The translations under genes were made by a program, and so were the position numbers. This document shows positions 6,616-6,802 of a stretch of DNA of 6,802 nt, piece by piece (position 1 is the first letter of the stretch; each line of letters starts with the position of its first letter). This DNA is from JBBIUS01 sp037440105. Its GTDB lineage: Bacteria; Patescibacteriota; Patescibacteriia; XYB2-FULL-38-15. The notes beneath the pieces are model-generated. The model did not search any database and was not told the DNA's origin. It worked only from the letters and a program-made list of their open reading frames with translations. The stretch lies in the NCBI GenBank assembly GCA_037440105.1, contig JBBIUS010000038.1, positions 1-6,802 of the forward strand, written 5' to 3'.

Positions 6616-6648
6616 CAAAAACCACGACGCTTGCTCGCCGTGATTTTT
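6616..6648 (-). terminator. Rho-independent terminator of clpB, possibly bidirectional
   Basis: On the minus strand CACGGCG (6642-6636) pairs with CGTCGTG (6629-6623) in a seven-pair stem with one G-U pair and a six-base loop, followed by G and five T (6621-6617). The complementary A-run before the stem (6648-6644) would make a T-run for plus-strand transcripts too. It begins seven bases past the clpB stop and separates clpB from the next operon. Confidence 0.8.
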
Positions 6649-6654
6649 GGTTAT

Positions 6655-6802
6655 TTATTCCACCCCAAACGTTACCTTTTTGTGCTTATCCAACCCAACT
6701 GTTACCCTTGCCCCATCTTTAATTTTTCCTTCAATAATTTGAAGAGCTAATTCATCCAGGATCATGTTCTGAATAACGCGCTTCAATGGGCGGGCACCAA
6801 AA
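6655..6802 (-). CDS. clpB: ClpB-type AAA+ chaperone, C-terminal end only
   Basis: Only the last 48 codons and the TAA stop are in the window; the gene enters from the right edge. The reading starts FGARPLKRVIQ and continues MILDELALQIIEGKIKDG, the arginine-containing GARPLKR sensor-2 motif and small C-terminal domain of Hsp100/ClpB proteins, which with DnaK pull apart protein aggregates in the cytoplasm. The end (VTFGVE) matches a disaggregase tail better than a protease-bound ClpA or ClpC, but with so short a piece ClpC cannot be fully excluded. A good terminator follows. Confidence 0.85.
   Translation of the reverse strand, partial: FGARPLKRVIQNMILDELALQIIEGKIKDGARVTVGLDKHKKVTFGVE

Overview
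The window is AT-rich bacterial DNA in which every convincing gene lies on the minus strand, so transcription runs from high to low coordinates. In that order it holds: the last 48 codons of a ClpB-type chaperone with its own terminator; a non-coding stretch ending in a good sigma70-type promoter; a secreted lysozyme-fold/repeat protein; a LigB-like class III dioxygenase-family protein; an AMMECR1-domain protein; a 234-base gap; then priA, def and the first 279 codons of fmt, which runs off the window at base 1.

The sequence suggests a member of the Candidate Phyla Radiation (Patescibacteria, perhaps Parcubacteria-like). This is inferred from the very A/T-rich genes with many Lys, Ile and Asn residues, compact spacing, nearly absent Shine-Dalgarno sequences, and a surface protein with repeats of a kind I associate with that group. 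No rRNA or other phylogenetic marker is present, so the placement is tentative. TAA, TAG and TGA all act as stops (def and the AMMECR1 gene end in TGA), which argues against the UGA-to-Gly code of Gracilibacteria/Absconditabacteria.

The priA-def-fmt block is the classic bacterial cluster. PriA handles replication restart, Fmt formylates initiator Met-tRNA, and Def later removes the formyl group. def and fmt overlap by ATGA, and def and fmt keep all key catalytic residues. PriA does not: its Walker A, Walker B and motif VI positions are degenerate while the zinc-binding cysteines are intact, so it is probably a structural, helicase-dead PriA.

The LigB-like and AMMECR1 genes are neighbours here; in many other bacteria the same two domains are fused in one protein. 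No radical SAM partner is in the window. The spacer between them holds a compact set of inverted repeats. Three short tandem heptamer repeats of different sequence (in fmt, after the AMMECR1 gene, and across the end of the secreted-protein gene) recur through the window.

I saw no CRISPR array, tRNA, rRNA, insertion sequence or obvious defence system. The strongest leads are the dead-helicase PriA, the split dioxygenase-like/AMMECR1 pair, and the secreted lysozyme-like protein with four repeats.
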